The notes below the pieces were generated by a model. It was not told the origin of the DNA and made no database searches. It worked only from the letters and a program-made list of their open reading frames with translations. Positions 1 to 6,360 of a DNA stretch of 8,677 nt are shown piece after piece; the stretch's first letter is position 1, and every line of letters starts with the position of its first letter. The position numbers and the translations under genes were made by a program. This DNA comes from Pseudomonadota bacterium. GTDB taxonomy: Bacteria > Pseudomonadota > Gammaproteobacteria > Burkholderiales > Burkholderiaceae_C. The DNA lies in assembly GCA_023396625.1 (NCBI GenBank), contig JAEWVY010000384.1:1-8677 (forward strand), given 5' to 3'.

Positions 1-1209
1 CGCCAGGAAGAGCCATCCGACGAGTCCATATTCGGCCAGCAGCTGCAGGAACTCATTGTGCGCGTAATAGTCGGTTTCGAGCTGCGCCCCCTCCGGCTGA
101 TACAGGGGGATATCCACCTCCCAGGCCCCGGCCCCCACGCCCGTCAATGGCCGCGCGGCCATCATTCGGCCGGTGGCCTTCCACATCTGCATCCGCAAGG
201 AAAACGAGCCCTGGGTATATTCCTCGGACTTGGCCATGGATTTCGAACGGGCCAGCGCACGCGCGACAGGCGTCATTCCCCGCTGTTCGACGCGATGCTC
301 CTCGATCAGCTTGGAATTGCCTGTGGGGAGGCCCCCCAGAGCCAGCACGGTGCCGGCCAACACCAGCGGAACCATCAGGCGGCTGGACCGGGGCCACTTC
401 GTCAGCGAGAGTTGTGCACGGAAACGCCACAGGACGAAAGGCAGCAGCACGACCAGAAGCAGCAGGGCCAGAAGCGCCGAGCGGGTGCCGGTCATCAGGA
501 TGGCCACGAGATTGAACCCCGTGGTCAGGGCCAGCAGGGCCAGCACAGGGGCCGAGCGGATCTGCGTGATCAGCCACCCTGAAAACGGCAGGGTGCACAC
601 GGCGAATTCGGCATAGAAGTTCCGGTTGACGAATGTCGACGCGGGATTGGGGCCTTGCGGGAAGAAGTTGAAATCCCCCCAGAACTGTGCCGCCGTCCAG
701 ACAGAAGCCACAAAGGCGCCGCCATGGATGCCCCAGGCCAGCACGTTGGTGCGTTCGCGGCTCACGGCATTGAGCCCCAGCCACGCCAACAGGCTGAAAA
801 TGAACCAGCGGATGGCCTCCACGCCGGCCAGGTAGGTGTGCGACCAGGCCATGCTGCCGAGCGCCCAGAGCATCAAAACCAGAGGCAACCCCAGCAGCGC
901 ATGCCAGCGCAGACTTTCCTGGCGCTGGCGTTGATGCCAGAACAGGAGAAGCCCTGCGCCGAGCGCCGAAAAAGAGACCAGCATGGACTTGAGCGTGTCC
1001 TGCAGCATCTCTTCGTGGGGGACGCCCAGCGCGGGCGTCAACAGCATCATCAAGGCCAGCACCATCACCACGTCGCCGTGGGCCGTCTCGATGGGCATGG
1101 CGGGTGGAGGCGCAGGCGTCGCCGCCTCCGGCAGCGCGCCTTGGGGCGAGTTGGCCCCGGCCCGTGCGTCATCTGGCCTGGGCGAACTGCGTTTTTTTCG
1201 GGAGGTCAT
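1..1209 (-). CDS. O-antigen ligase / Wzy polymerase / PglL-type membrane protein (3' end outside window)
   Basis: Polytopic inner-membrane protein of the Wzy_C superfamily (O-antigen ligase WaaL, O-antigen polymerase Wzy, protein O-oligosaccharyltransferase PglL), which transfers or polymerises undecaprenyl-linked glycans on the periplasmic side. 403 residues are visible. After a 45-residue Pro/Ala/basic cytoplasmic tail come about nine hydrophobic segments (roughly residues 46-62, 74-90, 103-121, 133-149, 154-174, 200-216, 221-240, 244-261, 278-293). A large periplasmic loop (about 295-385) follows, then the start of another helix. Family hallmarks seen: STFVNRNFYAEF at 191-202, MTGTRSALLALL at 239-250, RPLTGVGAGAW at 353-363 and HNEFLQLLAEYGLVGW at 384-399, where the HNE histidine is typical of this loop. 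The ATG at 1209 is 37 nt after the upstream gene; no clear Shine-Dalgarno precedes it, and M38 is an alternative start. Last visible gene of the minus-strand operon. Ligase, polymerase and oligosaccharyltransferase cannot be told apart without the missing C-terminus. Confidence 0.88.
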   Translation of the reverse strand, partial: MTSRKKRSSPRPDDARAGANSPQGALPEAATPAPPPAMPIETAHGDVVMVLALMMLLTPALGVPHEEMLQDTLKSMLVSFSALGAGLLLFWHQRQRQESLRWHALLGLPLVLMLWALGSMAWSHTYLAGVEAIRWFIFSLLAWLGLNAVSRERTNVLAWGIHGGAFVASVWTAAQFWGDFNFFPQGPNPASTFVNRNFYAEFAVCTLPFSGWLITQIRSAPVLALLALTTGFNLVAILMTGTRSALLALLLLVVLLPFVLWRFRAQLSLTKWPRSSRLMVPLVLAGTVLALGGLPTGNSKLIEEHRVEQRGMTPVARALARSKSMAKSEEYTQGSFSLRMQMWKATGRMMAARPLTGVGAGAWEVDIPLYQPEGAQLETDYYAHNEFLQLLAEYGLVGWLFLA

Positions 1210-1246
1210 GGTTTGGAGGCGGTCGGGTGATGGGGGGCTCGGGCCT

Positions 1247-2119
1247 TCAGCCGAGCTGGGGCTCACGACGAATGCGCATCTCCACATGCGGGATGCCCGC
1301 CTCGTCGAACTCGGGGCCACGGCGGTGGAAACCGAGCCGCTGATAGAACCCCACGGCGCTGCATTGCGCGTGCAGCATCACTTCCGCATCGCCGCGCGCC
1401 CAGGCCGCCGCGAGCAGGGCCTCGAGCACATCGCGCCCGAGATGGGCGCCGCGCACGGCCCGGACCACCGCCACGCGGCCTATTTGCCCCACCCCTGGCG
1501 CATGCGTGAGCAATCGGCCCGTGGCCAGCGCCTGCCCCAGGCGGTTGCGAGCGACCACATGCAGCGCGGTGGCATCGGCGGCGTCCCATTCCAGTGCCTC
1601 GGGAATCGACTGCTCCTGGAGAAATACTTCGCTGCGGACCTTCCTGGCATCCGGCCCCAGTGCCTCCCAGCTGCCTTGATGCAGGCTGACGACGGCGTGG
1701 CCGGCCTCATAGTCGGCCAGCAGGTCCCGCAAGGCCGTGGGCACCGGTCGCGCGGTCTGCGTCGCGGGGTCGGCGAAGACGTACACCAGCTCGCCCCCCA
1801 CCAAGCCCTGGTCGCCCCGAAAGACCGCGCCGCTGAACGTGAGCGAGGTGGTGCCGACGCGGTCGCATCGCAAGGCGACGTCGATCTGGTCGTCCGCATG
1901 CGCCGAGGCACGGTAGTCGACGGTGGCCTTGCGCAGGTAGATGTCGCCACCAAGCTGCTGCATGGCCGCGTCGTAAGGCAAACCCAGCGTGCGCCAGTAG
2001 TCGGCAATGGCCACGTCGAAATACATCAGGTAATTCGCGTTGAAGACGATTTTCTGCATGTCCACTTCGGCCCAGCGCACCCGAAGCTGGTGAAAAAAGC
2101 GGTAGTCCTGTCGTTTCAT
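1247..2119 (-). CDS. Fusion protein: YbgC/FadM-type acyl-CoA thioesterase + ElaA-like GNAT acetyltransferase
   Basis: Predicted cytosolic 290-residue two-domain enzyme. Residues about 5-135 are a hotdog-fold thioesterase of the 4HBT/YbgC group: VRWAEVDMQKIVFNANYLMYF (13-33) matches the family's start, with D20 in the place of the catalytic aspartate before the central helix. Residues about 148-285 are a GNAT domain of the ElaA kind, with VRSEVFLQEQSIPEALEWD (161-179), a GQIGRVAVVRAVRGAHLG core (211-228) and FYQRLGF (258-264). In the acetyl-CoA loop the usual RGxGxG reads RGAHLG (223-228), so the central glycine is a histidine. The thioesterase should cleave acyl-CoA; the GNAT part should acetylate an unknown amine. 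The ATG at 2119 lies 4 nt past the stop of the upstream hydrolase, pointing to translational coupling. The frame stays open upstream to 2920, but that part overlaps the hydrolase gene out of frame and is not coding. Confidence 0.87.
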   Translation of the reverse strand: MKRQDYRFFHQLRVRWAEVDMQKIVFNANYLMYFDVAIADYWRTLGLPYDAAMQQLGGDIYLRKATVDYRASAHADDQIDVALRCDRVGTTSLTFSGAVFRGDQGLVGGELVYVFADPATQTARPVPTALRDLLADYEAGHAVVSLHQGSWEALGPDARKVRSEVFLQEQSIPEALEWDAADATALHVVARNRLGQALATGRLLTHAPGVGQIGRVAVVRAVRGAHLGRDVLEALLAAAWARGDAEVMLHAQCSAVGFYQRLGFHRRGPEFDEAGIPHVEMRIRREPQLG

Positions 2120-2123
2120 GAGG

Positions 2124-3122
2124 TCATGTCCGTGAGAAAGCGTGACGCAGCGCCCGCGCCGCGTCCGCATGCGCCACCAGGGCTTCCGGTATGGCCCGGC
2201 CCATGTTGATGAAGCCATGCACCACGCCGCGGTAGATCTCGATATCCACGGGGACGCCGGCCATGCGCAGGCGGTCCGCGTAAAGCAGGCCTTCGTCAAC
2301 CAGGGGGTCGCATTCGGCCAGCCCCATCCAGACCGGTGCCACGCCGTCGAGTTCGCGACGCTGGCCCGAGGCGTCGCAGCCGTCCAGCGGCGCGAAGCGC
2401 CAATCGGCCCGGTCGGCGGGGCCGCGCAGGTAGTGGCCGAAAAAATAGTCCAGATGCTCTTTTTCGAGATGAAAACCTTGCGCGAACTGCCGGTGCGACG
2501 CGCTGTCCTGGTGGCTGGCACAGCCGGGATAGAAAAGCAGCTGCAGCGCCAGCGGCCAGTGGGCGTCCCGCGCCATGATGGCGCAGACCGCCGCCAGGGT
2601 GCCCCCCGCACTGTCACCGCCGACGGCCATCCGCCGCCCATCCAGGCCCAGCGCCTGCGCCTGTGTCCGCAGCCACGCCAGACTGTCCCGTGCGTCATGC
2701 ACGGCGACGGGGAACTTTGCCTCGGGCGCCAGTCGATAGCCCACCGACACGACGGCGCAGTGGGCCAGGTGGCACAGGTGGCGACACAGAATGTCATGCG
2801 TCTCCACACTGCCGACGGTGAACCCACCCCCATGGAAATACAGTAACACCGGCGGGGCGTCGCTGGCGTCAATGCCATGTCCGTCCGGCATGTACAGTCG
2901 CGCAGGCAAAGTCTGGCCATCGTGCGTGGCCACCGACAGGTCGGTGACTTGTGGCAGTTTGTGGGGCGGCGGCTCCAGCAGGCTGGCGCCCGCCTCGTAG
3001 GCAGCGCGGGCCTGCGCCGGCGTCAGCGCATGCAGCGGCGGCCGCCGGGCACGTGCCATGCGGTCGAGCACACCCCGCATCGCGGGGGTCAGCAAGGCGC
3101 GGGCGTTGCGCGTGTGACTCAC
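2124..3122 (-). CDS. Alpha/beta hydrolase of the hormone-sensitive lipase (HSL, family IV) type
   Basis: Predicted cytosolic carboxylesterase of 332 residues, normal for the family. The complete HSL motif set is visible: the oxyanion-hole HGGG at 97-100 followed by FTVGS, the nucleophile elbow GDSAGG at 169-174 with catalytic S171, the acid in ECDPLVDEG (D272) and the catalytic H302 in VVHGF. YRLAPEAKFP (129-138) is also typical of this family. The residues before about 60 form the variable cap region. The start is a GTG at 3122; an in-frame TAA at 3143-3141 leaves no better upstream ATG, while M15 (3080) is a possible internal start. No signal peptide. First gene of the minus-strand operon with the thioesterase-GNAT fusion and the membrane protein; it diverges from the alcohol dehydrogenase. 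The pairing of an esterase with an alcohol dehydrogenase could mean ester breakdown followed by oxidation of the alcohol released; the substrate is not deducible. Confidence 0.92.
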   Translation of the reverse strand: MSHTRNARALLTPAMRGVLDRMARARRPPLHALTPAQARAAYEAGASLLEPPPHKLPQVTDLSVATHDGQTLPARLYMPDGHGIDASDAPPVLLYFHGGGFTVGSVETHDILCRHLCHLAHCAVVSVGYRLAPEAKFPVAVHDARDSLAWLRTQAQALGLDGRRMAVGGDSAGGTLAAVCAIMARDAHWPLALQLLFYPGCASHQDSASHRQFAQGFHLEKEHLDYFFGHYLRGPADRADWRFAPLDGCDASGQRRELDGVAPVWMGLAECDPLVDEGLLYADRLRMAGVPVDIEIYRGVVHGFINMGRAIPEALVAHADAARALRHAFSRT

Positions 3123-3190
3123 GGGCGAGGCCAGCCGTCGTTACAGTCGGGAACGTACATTCCGGCAGGACTTCTCAGGAGACATTCGAT
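3123..3190. promoter_or_regulatory. Divergent intergenic region with an imperfect palindrome
   Basis: These 68 nt separate the GTG of the hydrolase operon from the ATG of the alcohol dehydrogenase, so promoters for both must lie here or inside the flanking genes. The segment 3148-3165 reads as an imperfect dyad: GGAA (3150-3153) and TTCC (3160-3163) surround a central GTAC (3155-3158), with an outer C/G pair at 3148/3165. It could be an operator for a dimeric regulator acting on both directions. I could not assign convincing -35/-10 pairs at normal spacing, and no regulator gene is adjacent. Confidence 0.35.
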
Positions 3191-4327
3191 ATGGCTTTCA
3201 TCAACTATGTGACTCAGATTCAGATTGAGTTTGGTGCGCTGGGACAGCTCGCCGCGGAATGCGGGCGAACCGGGATCCACCGCCCCCTGATTGTGACGGA
3301 CGCCGGCGTGAAGGCCGCCGGCCTCCTGCAAAAGGCGCTCGACGCCCTGCCCGGCCTGCCGGTGACGGTGTTCGACCAGACGCCTTCGAATCCCACGGAG
3401 GCTGCCGTGCGCGCGGCGGCCGCCGTCTACAAGGCCCAGGCCTGCGATGGCCTCATTGCCCTGGGGGGCGGTTCGGCGATCGATTGTGCCAAGGGCGTGG
3501 CCATCGCGGCCACCCATGCCGGGCCGCTTGTGACTTATGCCACGATCGAAGGAGGCTCCCCCCGGATCACCGACCGCGTGGCGCCACTGATCGCGGTCCC
3601 GACCACGGCCGGAACCGGCAGCGAAGTGGCCCGCGGCGCCATCCTCATCGTGGACGACCACCGAAAACTCGGCTTCCACAGCTGGCATCTCGTCCCCAAG
3701 GCCGCGATCTGCGACCCCGAGCTCACGCTGGGCTTGCCACCGCTGCTGACGGCCGCCACCGGCATGGACGCCATCGCCCACTGCATGGAAACCTTCATGG
3801 CGCCAGCCTTCAACCCGCCGGCCGACGGCATCGCGCTCGACGGCCTGGCGCGCGGCTGGGCGCACATCGAGCGCGCCACCCGCGACGGCCAGGACCGCGA
3901 AGCCCGCCTGAACATGATGAGCGCCTCCATGCAGGGCGCCATGGCCTTCCAGAAAGGCCTGGGCTGCGTGCACAGCCTGAGCCACAGCCTGGGCGGCGTG
4001 AACCCGCGCCTGCACCACGGCACGCTCAACGCCCTGTTCCTGCCCGCGGTGATCCGCTTCAACGCCCAGGCCGAGTCGGTGCAGAAAGAGCGCCGCCTGG
4101 AGCGCATGGCCCAGGCCATGGGCTTGGCCGGCCCCCGCGACATCCCCGACGCCATCCGCGCCATGAACGCCCGCCTGGGCCTGCCCCCCGGCTTGGCCGC
4201 CGTGGGGGTGACCGAGGCCATGTTCGACGCCGTGATCACCGGCGCCCTGGCCGACCACTGTCACAAGACCAACCCGCGCCTGGCGAGCGCGGAGGATTAC
4301 CGGGAGATGTTGCGGGAGAGCCTGTAA
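3191..4327 (+). CDS. Iron-containing (group III) alcohol dehydrogenase
   Basis: Cytosolic 378-residue NAD(P)-dependent alcohol dehydrogenase of the Fe-ADH family, which interconverts alcohols and aldehydes or ketones. The N-terminal nucleotide-binding domain carries GGGSAID at 92-98 and PTTAGTGSEV at 137-146. The all-helical metal domain shows the expected ligands: D193 and H197 in GMDAIAHCMETF, H265 in HSLSHSLGG and H276 in LHHGTLNALFLP, by analogy with D196, H200, H263 and H277 of E. coli FucO. The start at 3191 is chosen for the strong ribosome binding site AGGAGA at 3177-3182, 8 nt upstream; the frame remains open back to 2951 but that stretch overlaps the divergent hydrolase. The 3' part is extremely GC-rich. 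Substrate is unresolved; the family includes 1,3-propanediol, lactaldehyde, 4-hydroxybutyrate and threonine dehydrogenases. No auxiliary aldehyde dehydrogenase lies in the window. Confidence 0.93.
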   Translation: MAFINYVTQIQIEFGALGQLAAECGRTGIHRPLIVTDAGVKAAGLLQKALDALPGLPVTVFDQTPSNPTEAAVRAAAAVYKAQACDGLIALGGGSAIDCAKGVAIAATHAGPLVTYATIEGGSPRITDRVAPLIAVPTTAGTGSEVARGAILIVDDHRKLGFHSWHLVPKAAICDPELTLGLPPLLTAATGMDAIAHCMETFMAPAFNPPADGIALDGLARGWAHIERATRDGQDREARLNMMSASMQGAMAFQKGLGCVHSLSHSLGGVNPRLHHGTLNALFLPAVIRFNAQAESVQKERRLERMAQAMGLAGPRDIPDAIRAMNARLGLPPGLAAVGVTEAMFDAVITGALADHCHKTNPRLASAEDYREMLRESL

Positions 4328-4379
4328 GGGGATGAGAAGGGGCCGATAACTGGCCGCAGCAACGCGAATTCAGTCCTGA

Positions 4380-4415
4380 TTCAATAGCAACAAACGACCT
4401 TTTGATGCTGGGTGT
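4380..4415 (+). repeat. Short dispersed repeat, copy 1 (downstream of alcohol dehydrogenase)
   Basis: Contains ATAGC (4384-4388), seven bases, GACC (4396-4399), seven bases and GCTGGG (4407-4412). The 20 nt at 4396-4415 match the minus strand of 6311-6292 at 18 positions, and the preceding TTCAATAGC matches TTCATAGC of that copy with one gap. AGCA (4386-4389) can pair with TGCT (4406-4409) around a 16-nt loop; the other two copies have AGCG/CGCT, a compensatory change. It sits in the 183-nt spacer 4328-4510, in which I see nothing else convincing apart from the leader of the next gene. Confidence 0.6.
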
Positions 4416-4510
4416 CCGCCAAAAAATGTCTCAAATGTGCTTGGGACGGCATGGGGCGCAGCATCATCGATTCGCGCGTGAATGAAATCGGAATTGCTCA
4501 AGAGGGACCC

Positions 4511-5059
4511 ATGAAAATTTCGGACATATTTTTCTGTTTGGTGGCGTCTACGATTTTGAGCCTGGCTCCACCCTCTTTTGCAAAGAAAAAATCTACGCAA
4601 GAGAGCGTCCCTCAATTTTCAGATTATCGTGTTGGCCAAATTTTTTCCGGCAAAAATCATCCATTAATCATGGATTCTTTTGGAAAGGAATATAAAACAA
4701 GGCTGCGCGAGGCCATTGCGCATGAAAAGCCGAGTTTTGCAGGGCATTACATTGTGGCCCGGTGGGGCTGCGGCTCCAGTGGCTGCAACACGGGCGCCAT
4801 TATCGACGCCATCACTGGCCAGGCTTATCCATTTCCGGTGGCCATCAGTTCAGTCTATCCCCTCAAGGCAGAATTTGAAGATGAAAGAGGCCAGGAGCTT
4901 ATTTACAAGATAAACAGTCGATTGATGATTTTTGCCGGAAATATCGAAGGCACAGCCCAAGGCGATGGCGACGATAAGGTCGAATTCTATGAGTTCAAAG
5001 GCGGGAAATTTGTATTTATAAAATCCCTGCCCTATGGCAGGCAAGACAAAACGCAGTGA
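4511..5059 (+). CDS. Secreted hypothetical protein with a WGCG-type cysteine motif
   Basis: 182-residue protein of unknown function, predicted to be exported. The N-terminus MKISDIFFCLVASTILSLAP is a Sec signal peptide with likely cleavage after SFA (residue 24), leaving a lysine-rich mature start. The most distinctive stretch is SFAGHYIVARWGCGSSGCN (75-93) followed by GAIIDAITGQAYPFP; C87 and C92 could form a disulfide in the periplasm. I recall similar GHY..WGCG..C..GAIID stretches in uncharacterised small periplasmic proteins of other proteobacteria, but no function for them. The start at 4511 is chosen because it opens the signal peptide and follows AGAGGG (4501-4506), albeit at a short 4-nt spacing; the frame is open back to 4412. 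Base composition is far lower in G+C than the neighbours (20 of 60 bases at 4621-4680), so recent acquisition is plausible. It stands alone and converges on the patatin gene. Confidence 0.83.
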   Translation: MKISDIFFCLVASTILSLAPPSFAKKKSTQESVPQFSDYRVGQIFSGKNHPLIMDSFGKEYKTRLREAIAHEKPSFAGHYIVARWGCGSSGCNTGAIIDAITGQAYPFPVAISSVYPLKAEFEDERGQELIYKINSRLMIFAGNIEGTAQGDGDDKVEFYEFKGGKFVFIKSLPYGRQDKTQ

Positions 5060-5099
5060 ATTCAGAAACGGTCTGCCCCTCGCGGAAACGAGCGACGGT

Positions 5100-5121
5100 G
5101 TGTGATTCTCGTGTGATTTTC
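5100..5121. repeat. Two-copy 11-bp tandem repeat in the convergent spacer
   Basis: GTGTGATTCTC (5100-5110) is followed directly by GTGTGATTTTC (5111-5121), identical at 10 of 11 positions. It lies in the 117-nt spacer 5060-5176 between two convergent genes. Probably a small slippage duplication; no function is suggested by its position, and no clear U-tract terminator was found in this spacer for either gene. Confidence 0.55.
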
Positions 5122-5176
5122 AAGTGAGGAAAATTTCGGTCCGCGTCACGGCAGTTCCTGGCCTGCTCGGCCGGCA

Positions 5177-6265
5177 TCACAAAACCCCTATACGCCCCAC
5201 ATCCGGCCTCTCCAGCCACGCGGCAAACTCGTCCGCCAGCTGCTGGGCCGCGCCCGCCGCCGCATTCCACGCCTTCACCCGCGCCGCCAAGTCGTTGCCG
5301 TAGCGGGTGAAGTCGGTGCGGTCGGGCAGTTTGCCGTTGGGCAGGCGTTGCACCCAGGCGGGATCGGGCGCGAGGACGACGGTCGTGTCCAGAAACGGGC
5401 TGGCGCCGTGACGCCATTTCAGGGCCTTGTCCAGCCAGCCGGGCACCACGGCTTTCTGGAAATGCGGGTACAGCACCAGACCGGCGCCACCGCCCTGCCC
5501 GGCCGACGCGCGCCAGTCCAGGTGCAGGTGGTAGTCGGTGATGCCGCCGTCCCAGTAGGCGCCGGGCGGCGCGCCGGGAATGTCGTGCACGGCCTGAAGG
5601 ACAAAGGGAATGGAGCAGCTGGCCTGCAGCGCGGGCATGAAGTTGGCTTCGGTCAGCCCGACCTGCCGGGTGCGGTAGTCGTGCGTGGCGAACGGCAGCA
5701 CTGCGCCCTGCGATGAAAACACCACCCGCTCCAGCCAGGCGCCCATGGCCTTGCGGCGCACGGCGTTGGTGAGGAAGGCGCCGGCGTAGCCCAGCGGTGT
5801 GCGCAGGCCGTGCTCGCGCGCGAGCAGGTGGCGCCCGCGCGAGGTGACGACGTGCAGCCGATAGCGCGGGTGCTGCAGCACCTCCTGGACCCGCCCGCCG
5901 TAGAAGGCCCGCAGGCTTTCGCCGAAGCGCTCGCTGACGAAGGCCGCCGTCGGCCGCTTCTGCCCGGGCGGCAGCTCGTAGTGCTGGTGGATGTAGTCGT
6001 GCTCCAGCCGCTCGAAGGCGGCCACGGGGTCGCCCAGACAGGCGGTGGCCATGCGCCAGGCGCCGATGGAGCCGCCGACCAGGTGCACCGGCTGGCTGCT
6101 CTGCGGCAGCCAGTGGCCGAAGAGAAAGCGGTCCAGCGGCCCCAGGATCAGGCCCTTGGGGCCGCCGGCGGCCCCAGGAATCACGCCGATGTCCTGCGGG
6201 CGCAGGCCATGTTGTTCGATGTGGCGCCGGGCAACAGGGCCGGCATGGATGCGCAGGGCGTTCAT
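5177..6265 (-). CDS. Patatin-like phospholipase / acyl hydrolase
   Basis: 362-residue patatin-like serine acyl hydrolase, expected to cleave acyl esters such as phospholipids through a Ser-Asp dyad. The family's three elements are in order: the glycine-rich oxyanion loop GAAGGPKGL (31-39), the nucleophile elbow GGSIG (64-68) with S66, and the DGG motif (239-241, in YWDGGITDYH) supplying D239. No signal peptide, so it is probably cytosolic unless exported by another route. The ATG at 6265 is the only plausible start, because an in-frame TGA lies at 6292-6290 and no other start codon lies between. There is no recognisable Shine-Dalgarno; a CATAAT hexamer (minus strand, 6277-6272) ends only 6 nt before the ATG, so a leaderless or nearly leaderless transcript is conceivable. 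It follows tex on the same strand with 95 nt between, and could be transcribed by read-through. Substrate is unknown. Confidence 0.9.
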   Translation of the reverse strand: MNALRIHAGPVARRHIEQHGLRPQDIGVIPGAAGGPKGLILGPLDRFLFGHWLPQSSQPVHLVGGSIGAWRMATACLGDPVAAFERLEHDYIHQHYELPPGQKRPTAAFVSERFGESLRAFYGGRVQEVLQHPRYRLHVVTSRGRHLLAREHGLRTPLGYAGAFLTNAVRRKAMGAWLERVVFSSQGAVLPFATHDYRTRQVGLTEANFMPALQASCSIPFVLQAVHDIPGAPPGAYWDGGITDYHLHLDWRASAGQGGGAGLVLYPHFQKAVVPGWLDKALKWRHGASPFLDTTVVLAPDPAWVQRLPNGKLPDRTDFTRYGNDLAARVKAWNAAAGAAQQLADEFAAWLERPDVGRIGVL

Positions 6266-6291
6266 GGGCCGATTATGAACAAAAACACCTC

Positions 6292-6326
6292 ATACCCAGC
6301 GTCAAAAGGTCATGATGCGCTATGAA
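6292..6326 (-). repeat. Short dispersed repeat, copy 2 (between tex and the patatin gene)
   Basis: On the minus strand it reads TTCATAGC, seven bases, GACC (6311-6308), seven bases and GCTGGG (6300-6295). It is the closest relative of copy 1 and lies in the opposite orientation. AGCG (6322-6319) can pair with CGCT (6301-6298) around a 16-nt loop. It sits just upstream of the patatin start, and its TTGACG (6305-6300) resembles a -35 box, but the distance to the CATAAT at 6277-6272 is 22 nt, too long for a standard promoter. Confidence 0.6.
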
Positions 6327-6345
6327 AACAGGATCATTTCACACC

Positions 6346-6360
6346 CCGGGTGGCCCCCGG
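6346..6360 (-). terminator. GC-rich hairpin directly after the tex stop codon
   Basis: On the minus strand CCGGG (6360-6356) pairs with CCCGG (6350-6346) around the 5-nt loop GGCCA, starting at the base after the tex TAG. No run of U follows, so it is at best a weak intrinsic terminator or a 3'-end stabilising structure, and read-through into the patatin gene remains possible. Confidence 0.3.

Noticed and set aside
53..784. Minus-strand 243-residue open frame
   Set aside because: It lies out of frame inside the O-antigen ligase-like gene, has no transmembrane or domain signal, and reads as typical GC-rich shadow translation.
983..2209. Plus-strand 408-residue open frame
   Set aside because: Antisense to the fusion gene and to the start of the membrane protein gene; no recognisable motif, composition of a GC-rich shadow.
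2120..2920. Upstream extension of the thioesterase-GNAT frame to a 557-residue protein
   Set aside because: The extension overlaps the clear HSL hydrolase in another frame and is Arg/Trp/Cys-rich low-complexity translation; the hotdog domain begins naturally at the ATG at 2119.
3141..3161. TTACAG / TACATT as a -35/-10 pair for the alcohol dehydrogenase
   Set aside because: The spacer is only 9 nt, far from the roughly 17 nt needed.
3119..4264. Minus-strand 381-residue open frame antisense to the alcohol dehydrogenase
   Set aside because: Gly/Ala/His/Val-rich mirror of a gene with all its catalytic motifs on the plus strand; no motif of its own.
4346..4360. GGCC-N7-GGCC inverted repeat after the alcohol dehydrogenase as a terminator
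   Set aside because: Only a 4-bp stem and no following T-run; not distinguishable from chance in GC-rich DNA.
4370..4615. Minus-strand 81-residue open frame over the leader of the secreted protein gene
   Set aside because: Antisense to the signal-peptide region and lacking domain, ribosome binding site or hydrophobic features.
5016..5417. Minus-strand 133-residue open frame spanning the convergent spacer
   Set aside because: Out of frame with the patatin C-terminus over most of its length; no motif or start signal.
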